Both the position numbers and the translations under genes were made by a program. Under the pieces are notes generated by a model. It saw nothing but the letters and a program-made list of their open reading frames with translations, made no database searches and was not told the origin of the DNA. A stretch of 29,463 bases of DNA from Oscillospiraceae bacterium (GTDB lineage: Bacteria > Bacillota_A > Clostridia > Oscillospirales > Oscillospiraceae): NCBI GenBank assembly GCA_017470325.1, contig JAFUES010000002.1:1-29463 (forward strand). Reading direction: 5' to 3'. This document shows positions 1 through 6,243 of this stretch, piece after piece. How positions within the stretch are numbered: the first letter of the stretch is position 1; every line of letters begins with the position of its first letter.

Positions 1-285
1 CAGGATGATGCCACCGTGGATGGGCACGCAGCCGCCCACCAGGCCCGTGCCGGAGCCGCGCACCGTCACCGGCAGCTTGTTCGCGCTGGCCAGCTTCATG
101 ATCGCGCTGACTTCCTCTGTGCTCTGGACAAACACCACCGCTTCCGGCATGTGCTTGCCGTACAGCGGCATCTCGTCTCTGGCGTAATCCTCGTTGATGT
201 CCTCGCCCATCAATACCTGGTCAGCCCCGACGATCTTCTTCAGCTCTTCCGCCAGTTCCGGCGTAAGCTTCCCGTATTCTGCCAT
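1..285 (-). CDS. FAD-binding (S/D)-2-hydroxy-acid dehydrogenase, GlcD type, partial (N-terminal 95 residues)
   Basis: The gene starts at 285 on the minus strand and runs off the left edge, so only the N-terminus is present. GGAG lies 8 bases before the ATG. The visible protein begins MAEYGKLTPE and ends in the FAD/PP-binding loop RGSGTGLVGG, the hallmark of the FAD_binding_4 family (glycolate oxidase GlcD, D-lactate dehydrogenase). Family members oxidise D-lactate, glycolate or a related 2-hydroxy acid, in Firmicutes often with an electron-transferring flavoprotein as acceptor. It lies 51 bases downstream of larA in the same direction, so the two are probably co-transcribed: racemise to the D-isomer, then oxidise to pyruvate. 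The exact substrate cannot be read from this fragment, and the catalytic C-terminal domain is outside the window. Confidence 0.88.
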   Translation of the reverse strand, partial: MAEYGKLTPELAEELKKIVGADQVLMGEDINEDYARDEMPLYGKHMPEAVVFVQSTEEVSAIMKLASANKLPVTVRGSGTGLVGGCVPIHGGIIL

Positions 286-336
286 AGTTTCTTCTCCTTA
301 CTTTTATATTTCTTTTATTTTGAAATGTTCTTTTGC

Positions 337-1593
337 TTACTCTGCTACAACGACGGAGATACCGTTGGGGATCACGGTGATGGACTCCTTGCCCAGGGCC
401 CGCGCCATCTCCAGCGCCTCATCCAGGGTGTTGGCATGCTTCATCTTCATATCCTCGATCATGCCCTTCAGCTCGGGACGGGTGACGAAGATAACGGTGA
501 AGTTGTTGAGGATGCGGCAGTAGATCTGGGTCTCCCACTGGTCCGGGGTGGTCTTGTCCGCGGGCACGGTCATGATGTAATCATAGAGCTCACGGGTGCT
601 CTTGCAGTTGTGCAGCTCATCATACATGGACACGGCGCCATGGCCGTCCAGGCACTCGGCGCACTCGATGATGACGCCGCCGGGATTGCAGGTGGCTTCC
701 GCCGCGGAAATGCTCTTGGCGCACTGGTACACGTTCTGGTCCAGGGGCGCGCCGCCGTTGGAGGTGATGACGATATCCGCATACTTGGGCGCCACACGGG
801 CATAGTCCATCAGGAAGTCGCAGCCCTTTCTGTGGGCCTTGACCAGGTCGCCCGCAAAGGCGGCGACGGTCTTCTTGTTCTCGTCGATGACCACGTTGAC
901 GATGAAGGCAAGCTTTGCCATCTGAGCCGCGGCCACCATGTCCTGGTGCATGGGGTTGCCGTCCAGCTTGCCGGTGCGGGAGTTGATGCTGTCGATAAAC
1001 TTGCTGCAGTGGTTGCCCATAACGGTGACCTGATCACAGATGCCGGGGAGCACGCTCTTGCGCCCGCCGGAGAAGCCGGCGAAGAAGTGCGGCTCAATAA
1101 AGCCCTCAGACACCAGCAGGTCCGCCTCGGCGGCCAGCTTGTCAATGACGCAGGGCGCGCCGGAGGGCAGGACGCCCACCTGGACGTTGCTTTCCGGGTT
1201 GCGGCAGTCATGGATCACGATCTTGCTGTTTTCATAGATCTCATCGCCCAGCTTGTTGCGCAGCTCCTCCACGGAGGTGGGGCGGTGGAAGCCGGTGGCC
1301 ACCAGCAGGGTGATGTCGATGTCGGGGTTGCCCGCCTTCAGTTCGGCAAACATGTTGGGCAGGATGTCTTTGCTGGGCACGGGACGGGTGTGGTCGGAAA
1401 TAATGATCACGCAGTTTTTCTTGCCCTTGGCCAGCTCGCAGAGTCTGGGGCTTTCAATGGGATTTTCCATGGCGGCCTTGACGATGGACAGGCCGTCGCC
1501 CTCCGCCTTCAGTTCGTCGATTCTGGAGGTAAGCACATTCGCGCCGGTTTCATCAAATTCTATAAAGGTCTTGCCGTAAGGTATCTTGAGCAT
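337..1593 (-). CDS. larA: Nickel-dependent lactate racemase (LarA family)
   Basis: A 418-residue protein, the usual LarA length. LarA interconverts D- and L-lactate (relatives act on other 2-hydroxy acids) with a nickel-pincer nucleotide cofactor bound covalently to a lysine. The core motif EPHFFAGFSGGRKSVLPGI is intact, giving H169 and the pincer lysine K179. Other expected residues are R70 in SDHTRP, H103 in GFHRPT and H195 in MGNHC. The start is the ATG at 1593, because AAAGGAGAG lies 8 bases upstream; an in-frame ATG at 1617 precedes that site and is rejected. The cofactor-making genes larB, larC and larE are not in the window. It precedes the glcD-like gene and is divergent from the lactate permease, as in lactate-utilisation clusters of butyrate-producing Firmicutes. 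A non-lactate substrate is possible. Confidence 0.93.
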   Translation of the reverse strand: MLKIPYGKTFIEFDETGANVLTSRIDELKAEGDGLSIVKAAMENPIESPRLCELAKGKKNCVIIISDHTRPVPSKDILPNMFAELKAGNPDIDITLLVATGFHRPTSVEELRNKLGDEIYENSKIVIHDCRNPESNVQVGVLPSGAPCVIDKLAAEADLLVSEGFIEPHFFAGFSGGRKSVLPGICDQVTVMGNHCSKFIDSINSRTGKLDGNPMHQDMVAAAQMAKLAFIVNVVIDENKKTVAAFAGDLVKAHRKGCDFLMDYARVAPKYADIVITSNGGAPLDQNVYQCAKSISAAEATCNPGGVIIECAECLDGHGAVSMYDELHNCKSTRELYDYIMTVPADKTTPDQWETQIYCRILNNFTVIFVTRPELKGMIEDMKMKHANTLDEALEMARALGKESITVIPNGISVVVAE

Positions 1594-1689
1594 GGTTCGA
1601 TCTCTCCTTTCCGTCATTTCAACGATAACGCCCGGTCACTCCTCATTCCCGTTCCTTTGCTTCGCGGCGTTTTTCCGTTGCTCGGACCT

Positions 1690-1718
1690 ATCATAGCACA
1701 CAATTTGTACAAAGACAA
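1690..1718 (-). promoter_or_regulatory. Sigma-A-like promoter for larA-glcD
   Basis: On the minus strand TTGTCT (1718-1713) is followed after 17 bases by TATGAT (1695-1690), with TGC directly before the -10 (extended -10). This would give a leader of about 90 bases before larA. Confidence 0.55.
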
Positions 1719-1732
1719 CGTTTATATTGGCC

Positions 1733-1761
1733 AAGATTTTCACAATTTTTGTGAAAATCTT
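1733..1761. promoter_or_regulatory. Perfect 29-bp palindrome, candidate operator
   Basis: The arms AAGATTTTCACAA and TTGTGAAAATCTT (13 bp each) flank a 3-base TTT centre. It lies just upstream of the larA -35 box and about 190 bases upstream of the lldP -35, a good place to control both. There is no GC-rich stem and no gene it would terminate, so it is more likely a protein-binding site than a terminator. The regulator is unknown. Confidence 0.6.
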
Positions 1762-1763
1762 CT

Positions 1764-1780
1764 AAATTGGTCCACCATTT
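1764..1780. promoter_or_regulatory. TGGT-CC-ACCA dyad resembling a GntR/FadR-type operator
   Basis: AAATTGGTCCACCATTT is a near-symmetric site with TGGT and ACCA half-sites. LldR, PdhR and FadR-type GntR regulators bind half-sites of this kind, although their usual centre is one base longer. Lying in a lactate locus makes such a regulator plausible. No regulator gene is visible. Confidence 0.35.
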
Positions 1781-1950
1781 GAGGCCAAAAAGTTCAACGT
1801 TCAACTGCTCGCCGCGGATTTTTCAGGGACTTTCTTCCGATGCCTTGTCATTTCATACAAGATTTTTAAATAGTTTTTGGCTATTGTGTATAATTGATAA
1901 ATATTTGTCTGATAAAAATTTAATTTTTGTGGATTGTGCCAATTTTGTGG

Positions 1951-1978
1951 TTGCAATTCAAGGTCCGCGTGCTATAAT
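1951..1978 (+). promoter_or_regulatory. Sigma-A-like promoter for the lactate permease
   Basis: TTGCAA (1951-1956), a 16-base spacer and a perfect TATAAT (1973-1978). The GTGAC-N7-GTCAC inverted repeat at 1988-2004 lies just past the expected start point and could be an operator. Confidence 0.65.
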
Positions 1979-2040
1979 GAGGGCAAGGTGACAAAAACCG
2001 TCACATCCGCTACATTGTGAGAATTGGAGGGTTTGAAAAA

Positions 2041-3768
2041 ATGTATGCATTAATTGCTGCTGTCCCCATCCTGCTTACCATCGTGCTGATGGTCGGCTTC
2101 GGCTGGGGCGCAAAAAAGGCACTGCCCGTATCCTGGTTCGTGGCATGCCTGGTGGCGCTTCTGGTATGGAAGCAGAATATCCTGGCGATTCTGTCCTTCT
2201 CCATCAGCGGCGCGCTGAGCTCCGTGGACGTTCTGTTCATCGTCTTCGGCGCCATCCTGATCATGAACACCCTGAAGCATTCCGGCGCCGTCACCGCCAT
2301 TCAGCGTGTGTTCCACACCATCTCCCCTGACCGCCGCGTACAGGCTGTTATCGTCGGCTTCATCTTCGGTGCGTTCATCGAGGGCGCCGCCGGTTTCGGC
2401 ACCCCGGCCGCCCTGGCTGGTCCTCTGCTCATCAGCCTTGGCTTCCCGCCTCTGTGCGCCGCCATCGTCGCTCTGATCTACAACTCTGTTCCTGTATCCT
2501 TCGGCGGCGTCGGCACCCCGACCCACGGCCTGACCACGGTCGTCACCCAGCAGGTCGAGTCCCTAGGCATCCAGACCGACACCTTCAAGTTCATCCTCTC
2601 CCGCTTCACGGCCATCGGCCATGCCACCGCCTGCCTGTTCATCATCTGGATCGCCCTGATGATCATGTGCAAGTACTTCGGTAAGAACCGCTCCGCCAAG
2701 GAGGCCTTCGGCGCCATGCCTTTCGCCCTGTTCGTAGCCGTGGTGTTCGACTGCTTCTACCTGTTCTTCGCACTGGTCTTCGGTGCTGACTTCCCGACCC
2801 TGATCGGCGCCATCTGCACCCTGTTCATCGCCATCTTCGCCGCCCAGAAGGGCTTCCTGATGCCCAAGGAGATTTGGGACTTCGACAAGCGCGAGAACTG
2901 GGATGCTTCCTGGCTGAGCCTGCAGGAAGTGAAGGAGGACAAGGACAACGGCATGAGCGCCACTCTGGCCTGGACTCCCTACGTGCTGATCGCGGCCATC
3001 CTGGTCATTACCCGTCTGCCCTACCTGCCTGTCAAGGCGTGGCTCAACTCCCACTGCATCATCGCCATCAACAACATCCTGGGTGTCCAGGGCAGCAGCT
3101 GGGCCTGGAAGGTCGCCAACAACCCCGGCCTCATCCCCTTCCTGCTGATCGTCTTCGTGACCTTTGCCATCCATAAGGTCAGCGGCCCGACCATCAAGGA
3201 GATCTTCAAGGACACCTGGAACCAGGTCACCGGCGCTTTCGTCGCCCTGATCTTCGGCTGCGCGATGGTTTACATCTATCGCAACACCACCACTATGGCC
3301 AATCTGCCCGCCGGCCTGCAGGCCGTGCAGCAGCACCTGGGCGCCACCTCGACGCCGACCATGCTGCTGGTCATGGCAAAGGCCCTGGCCGATCTGTTCT
3401 CAAGCGCTTACATCATCATCGCTCCGCTGATCGGCGTACTGGGCGCCTTCATGTCCGGCTCCAACACGGTCTCCAACACCCTGTTCGCTTCCCTGCAGTT
3501 TGAGACTGCGTCCCTGATCGGCATCTCCCCGCTGATCATCTGCGCCATGCAGAACATCGGCGGCGCCGCCGGCAACATGATCTGCGTCAACAACGTGGTC
3601 GCTGCCTGCGCCACCACCGGCACCCTGGGCAACGAGGGCAAGATCATCAAGATCAACATCGTGCCCTGCCTGATCTACTGCCTGATCACCATCCTGGTGC
3701 TCGGCGTGATCTGCATCCTGATGCTGCACCTGGATCCGCTGGATATGGCGGTCCTGTCCGCGCATTAA
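2041..3768 (+). CDS. lldP: L-lactate permease family transporter (LldP/GlcA)
   Basis: A 575-residue integral membrane protein with about 14 hydrophobic segments, the expected size for the LctP family, which imports L-lactate, D-lactate or glycolate with protons. The family hallmarks [16 protein letters not shown] and [14 protein letters not shown] are present, and a conserved C-terminal block reads [18 protein letters not shown]. The ATG at 2041 is chosen because GGAGG lies 10 bases upstream; an in-frame GTG at 2017 precedes that site. Codon use is strongly biased to C-ending codons, as in highly expressed genes. The divergent larA and glcD genes support lactate as a substrate. The split hydro-lyase downstream raises the possibility of another 2-hydroxy acid such as sulfolactate. 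Confidence 0.92.
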   Translation: MYALIAAVPILLTIVLMVGFGWGAKKALPVSWFVACLVALLVWKQNILAILSFSISGALSSVDVLFIVFGAILIMNTLKHSGAVTAIQRVFHTISPDRRVQAVIVGFIFGAFIEGAAGFGTPAALAGPLLISLGFPPLCAAIVALIYNSVPVSFGGVGTPTHGLTTVVTQQVESLGIQTDTFKFILSRFTAIGHATACLFIIWIALMIMCKYFGKNRSAKEAFGAMPFALFVAVVFDCFYLFFALVFGADFPTLIGAICTLFIAIFAAQKGFLMPKEIWDFDKRENWDASWLSLQEVKEDKDNGMSATLAWTPYVLIAAILVITRLPYLPVKAWLNSHCIIAINNILGVQGSSWAWKVANNPGLIPFLLIVFVTFAIHKVSGPTIKEIFKDTWNQVTGAFVALIFGCAMVYIYRNTTTMANLPAGLQAVQQHLGATSTPTMLLVMAKALADLFSSAYIIIAPLIGVLGAFMSGSNTVSNTLFASLQFETASLIGISPLIICAMQNIGGAAGNMICVNNVVAACATTGTLGNEGKIIKINIVPCLIYCLITILVLGVICILMLHLDPLDMAVLSAH

Positions 3769-3806
3769 GGCAACAGCGATATATCGAATCGACACCCAAT
3801 GAATAT

Positions 3807-3838
3807 GGCGGTGCAGTGGCTTCACTGCACCGCCTTTT
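3807..3838 (+). terminator. Intrinsic terminator or attenuator after lldP
   Basis: A perfect 12-bp stem GGCGGTGCAGTG/CACTGCACCGCC with a GCTT loop, followed by TTTT. The short U-tract suggests partial termination, leaving lower read-through into the two hydro-lyase genes starting at 3869. Confidence 0.75.
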
Positions 3839-3868
3839 CAAGACTGACAAACGGAACAGGAGGCAACT

Positions 3869-4177
3869 ATGGACAACAAACTTCCCCTTGCCCTGAAGGT
3901 CAATGATCTGGACAATGTGGCCACCGTTTTTTCCAATGAGGCCAAGGCCGGATCGGATGTGGAGGTCCGCGATAAAAAGGGCAACAGCTATGTGCTCCGG
4001 CTCCTGGGCGATATCCCCTACGGCCACAAGGTGGCCCTGCGGGAGGTCCACGCCGGGGAGGATATCATCAAATACGGCGAGAGTCTGGGCGAGGCGACGC
4101 ATGAGATCGCGGCCGGCGAATACGTCCATGTCCACAATCTCGACAGCAAGCGCGGCCGCGGCGACAAGGAGGGCTGA
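3869..4177 (+). CDS. SAF-domain small subunit of an altronate-dehydratase-family hydro-lyase
   Basis: A 102-residue protein matching the N-terminal SAF domain of UxaA (altronate dehydratase) or the separate SuyA subunit of (2R)-sulfolactate sulfo-lyase. Motifs seen are IPYGHKVALREV, IIKYGESLG, then IAAGEYVHVHN, with H53 and the C-terminal HVHN typical of the fold. AGGAGG lies 6 bases before the ATG. The next gene starts 2 bases after its stop, so the pair is one translational unit. In many bacteria both domains are a single protein of about 490 residues; here they are split. Family members remove water or sulfite from sugar acids or 2-hydroxy acids. The substrate is not determined by sequence alone. 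Confidence 0.85.
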   Translation: MDNKLPLALKVNDLDNVATVFSNEAKAGSDVEVRDKKGNSYVLRLLGDIPYGHKVALREVHAGEDIIKYGESLGEATHEIAAGEYVHVHNLDSKRGRGDKEG

Positions 4178-4179
4178 GC

Positions 4180-5343
4180 ATGGAATTCTGGGGATATGTA
4201 AGAGATAACGGTAAGGTCGGCGCCCGCAACTATGTGGCCGTCATCCCCACCGTGGTCTGTGCCGCGGAGGCGGCCCAGTCCATCTGCAACAGCGTCAGCG
4301 GCTGTATCTCCTTCCTGCATCACCAAGGCTGCTGCCAGCTGCCGCCGGATCTGGAACGGGTGACCGACACCCTGATCGCCCTGGGCTCCAGCCCCAATGT
4401 AGGCGCGGTGCTGCTGGTCAGCCTGGGCTGTGAGGGCACAGACGTGGATCGGCTCATGAGCACCCTGGCCGCCACCGGCAAGCCCATCGATATGGTCCGC
4501 ATCCAGGAGGATGGCGGCATCTCCGCCTCCATCGCCCTGGGCATCTCCAAGGCCAAGCGCCTGGCGGCGCTGATCTCCACCCAGCGGCGTGAGCCGGTGG
4601 ACATCTCCAACGTGATCATGTCCATCAAGTGCGGCGGCTCCGACGCCACCAGCGGCATGGCCTCCAACTGCGTCATCGGCTATGTGGCCGACAAGCTGGT
4701 GGACGCGGGCGGCACCGTCATCTTCGGCGAGACCACCGAGTTTATCGGGGCCGAGCATATCCTGGCCCGGCGCGCGGTGAACAAGCAGGTGGGCGACAAG
4801 ATCTTTGAGATCGTCAACAACATGGAGGCCCGGGCCAAATCCCTGGGCTGCGACATGCGCAAGGGCCAGCCCACCCCCGGCAACATCGCCGGCGGCCTGA
4901 CCACCATCGAGGAGAAATCCTTGGGCGCCATCATGAAGTCCGGCACCCGGCCCATCCAGGGCGTCATGGGCTATACCGACATGGTCACCGACCACAAGGG
5001 CCTGTGGATCAAGGACACCCCGGGCCGTGAGCCGGAGATCCTCACCGGCATGGCCTGCACCGGCGCGCAGGTGATGTGCTTCTCCACCGGCCGCGGCGCG
5101 CCCCAGGGCTTCCCGTCCATGCCGGTGCTCAAGATCTGCGGCAATGTGAACACCTACCGGAAGATGGAGCAGGACATGGATATCAACGCCGGCGTCATCA
5201 TCACCGGCGAGAGCAGCATTGAGCAGGTGGGCGAATACACCTTTGACCGGCTGATCAGCACCCTCTCCGGCGAGATGACCAAGAGCGAGGCCATCAAGTA
5301 CTTCAACTTCATCGACATCTATACCATGGGCCCCGTGATCTGA
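4180..5343 (+). CDS. UxaA-family hydro-lyase large subunit (altronate dehydratase / sulfolactate lyase SuyB type)
   Basis: A 387-residue protein with the UxaA catalytic-domain pattern: FWGYVRDNGKVGARN at the N-terminus, HHQGCC (47-52), SLGCEG (81-86), IKCGGSDATSG (149-159) and GETTEFIGAE (183-192). The conserved cysteines and histidines are expected to bind iron or an Fe-S centre used in dehydration. It acts with the SAF subunit encoded just upstream. The usual hexuronate partners (uxaB, uxaC, kduD) are absent; the neighbours are a lactate permease, a LarA racemase and a hydroxy-acid dehydrogenase. That context makes a small 2-hydroxy acid (for example sulfolactate) at least as plausible as altronate. 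Family assignment is firm; substrate is open. Confidence 0.88.
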   Translation: MEFWGYVRDNGKVGARNYVAVIPTVVCAAEAAQSICNSVSGCISFLHHQGCCQLPPDLERVTDTLIALGSSPNVGAVLLVSLGCEGTDVDRLMSTLAATGKPIDMVRIQEDGGISASIALGISKAKRLAALISTQRREPVDISNVIMSIKCGGSDATSGMASNCVIGYVADKLVDAGGTVIFGETTEFIGAEHILARRAVNKQVGDKIFEIVNNMEARAKSLGCDMRKGQPTPGNIAGGLTTIEEKSLGAIMKSGTRPIQGVMGYTDMVTDHKGLWIKDTPGREPEILTGMACTGAQVMCFSTGRGAPQGFPSMPVLKICGNVNTYRKMEQDMDINAGVIITGESSIEQVGEYTFDRLISTLSGEMTKSEAIKYFNFIDIYTMGPVI

Positions 5344-5364
5344 TCCCAAGCCCAGGAGCGAAGC

Positions 5365-5394
5365 AGCAGCCCGGCGCGAAAGCGTCGGGCTGCT
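5365..5394 (+). terminator. GC-rich hairpin ending the hydro-lyase operon
   Basis: A 13-bp stem (AGCAGCCCGGCGC with GCGTCGGGCTGCT, one G-U pair) closes a stable GAAA tetraloop 21 bases after the stop at 5343. There is almost no U-tract (TTGCC), so it may act with Rho or mainly as an RNA 3'-end protector. It lies between convergent genes. Confidence 0.6.
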
Positions 5395-5411
5395 TGCCGT
5401 CTATATGGATT

Positions 5412-6041
5412 TCAACTTGTCCCCTTATTCTTCACGAAATCGTGCAGCAGGCCGAAGAGGACGCCGCCCACGGAATTGCCCAGGGTGATCACCAGCAGGC
5501 AGATCACCGTCCGGCCCGACCAGGCCCCGGCCATCCAGAAATAGAACATATCCGCCACACAGTGCTCCGTACCGCTGGTGATAAAGATGGTCACGCCCAG
5601 AAACAGCGACAGGTACTTGCCTATCTCGTGTGGATTTCTGTTGTAGCCCTCCACGGCGATATAGATCAGCAGGTTACACAGGATGCCAAGGAAAAACAGA
5701 CTCAGCAGGCTGTCGTCCAGCTTGGTCTGGCACATGCTCATAGCCCGCTCCGAGATAGACGCGATCCGGGTCATCCGGGCGCAGAGGGCGATCAGCCCTG
5801 TGCCGATCAGATTGCCCAGCCAGATAATGGGCAGGTTGAGAGCGTAGTTTTTATCCTGGAAGAACACGTAGCAGATCTTACCGGTGTAGAGATTCAGCCC
5901 GAAGGTGCAGATGGTAAACAGCCCAACCGTAAACAGCGCTGCGCCCAGCACCTTGCTCTCCACCGACAGCAGCACCACGCCGCTCAGCCCGATGCACACG
6001 CCCGCCAGAATGGCCGATACCAATACTTTGAGCCTCGCCAT
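5412..6041 (-). CDS. Formate/nitrite transporter (FNT) family channel
   Basis: A 209-residue membrane protein, slightly shorter than FocA or NirC (about 260-285), with six predicted helices. FNT landmarks are GLNLYTGK, the half-helix GTEHCVADMFYFW carrying the central histidine, and GNSVGG. FNT pentamers pass formate, nitrite, hydrosulfide or lactate/acetate across the inner membrane. The ATG at 6041 follows GAGGGG; an earlier in-frame TTG falls inside the promoter. It is divergent from nrdD, an enzyme whose E. coli-type members use formate as reductant, so formate is the favoured cargo. The chain stops soon after the sixth helix (HDFVKNKGTS) and so lacks the longer FocA cytoplasmic tail. Confidence 0.87.
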   Translation of the reverse strand: MARLKVLVSAILAGVCIGLSGVVLLSVESKVLGAALFTVGLFTICTFGLNLYTGKICYVFFQDKNYALNLPIIWLGNLIGTGLIALCARMTRIASISERAMSMCQTKLDDSLLSLFFLGILCNLLIYIAVEGYNRNPHEIGKYLSLFLGVTIFITSGTEHCVADMFYFWMAGAWSGRTVICLLVITLGNSVGGVLFGLLHDFVKNKGTS

Positions 6042-6073
6042 AGCCGCTTTCCCCCTCTTGTACTTTTTCTTCA

Positions 6074-6103
6074 ATTATACGGGCCGCGGCGGCCTCCCGT
6101 CAA
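6074..6103 (-). promoter_or_regulatory. Sigma-A-like promoter for the FNT channel
   Basis: TTGACG (6103-6098), 18-base spacer and TATAAT (6079-6074) on the minus strand, about 30 bases before the chosen start codon. Confidence 0.7.
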
Positions 6104-6142
6104 GGGTAAGGCGCACCGTTTTGAAGAAAAACGACAAAATGT

Positions 6143-6155
6143 GACGAAAGTCGTC
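6143..6155. promoter_or_regulatory. GACGA-AAG-TCGTC inverted repeat between divergent promoters
   Basis: A perfect 5-bp dyad with a 3-base centre, 12 bases upstream of the nrdD -35 box. A wider TTTTGA/TCAAAA pair (6119-6124 and 6154-6159) surrounds it. It could be an operator or activator site shared by the FNT gene and nrdD. Confidence 0.35.
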
Positions 6156-6167
6156 AAAAGGAAGTCT

Positions 6168-6196
6168 TTGACTTTCCCAACGAGATATGGTATCTT
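6168..6196 (+). promoter_or_regulatory. Sigma-A-like promoter for nrdDG
   Basis: TTGACT (6168-6173), 17-base spacer, TATCTT (6191-6196). The -10 is overlapped by the upstream half of the NrdR-box pair, fitting repression. Confidence 0.65.
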
Positions 6197-6226
6197 TTCT
6201 CCTGCGCGCAACACTAAATGTTGTGT
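6180..6226 (+). promoter_or_regulatory. NrdR-box pair in the nrdD promoter
   Basis: ACACTAAATGTTGTGT at 6211-6226 matches the NrdR-box consensus (ACACwAtATaTwGTGT) at nearly every position. A weaker copy, ACGAGATATGGTATCT, lies at 6180-6195, exactly 31 bases upstream (three helical turns), the standard tandem spacing for NrdR. The pair covers the -10 and transcription start. NrdR is the zinc-finger/ATP-cone repressor of ribonucleotide reductase genes; its gene is not in the window. Confidence 0.78.
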
Positions 6227-6243
6227 GGAAGGAGTTGTCAGCC

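Larger units (their letters stand above)
1594..2040. other. Divergent control region between larA and the lactate permease
   Basis: This 447-base gap has no credible gene. It holds a minus promoter for larA, a plus promoter for lldP, a perfect 29-bp palindrome (1733-1761), a TTGGCCAA palindrome (1727-1734), a TGGT-CC-ACCA dyad (1768-1777), a tandem GTTCAAC repeat (1792-1805), a CTTGT/ACAAG hairpin (1844-1861) and GTGAC-N7-GTCAC just past the lldP promoter (1988-2004). CAAGATTTT occurs twice (1732-1740 and 1858-1866). A second TATAAT at 1889-1894, preceded by TGTG, may be an extra start for lldP. The region is clearly more AT-rich than its flanks. Confidence 0.8.

Noticed and set aside
16..1782. 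Long plus-strand frame opposite larA (588 codons)
   Set aside because: It is the complement of a clear LarA gene. Its product is low-complexity, rich in Ala/Gly/His/Val, and has no family motif.
4180..5343. Firm naming as altronate dehydratase (uxaA) or sulfolactate lyase (suyB)
   Set aside because: The sequence supports the family but not the substrate. Both names would be over-precise without a tree or an assay.
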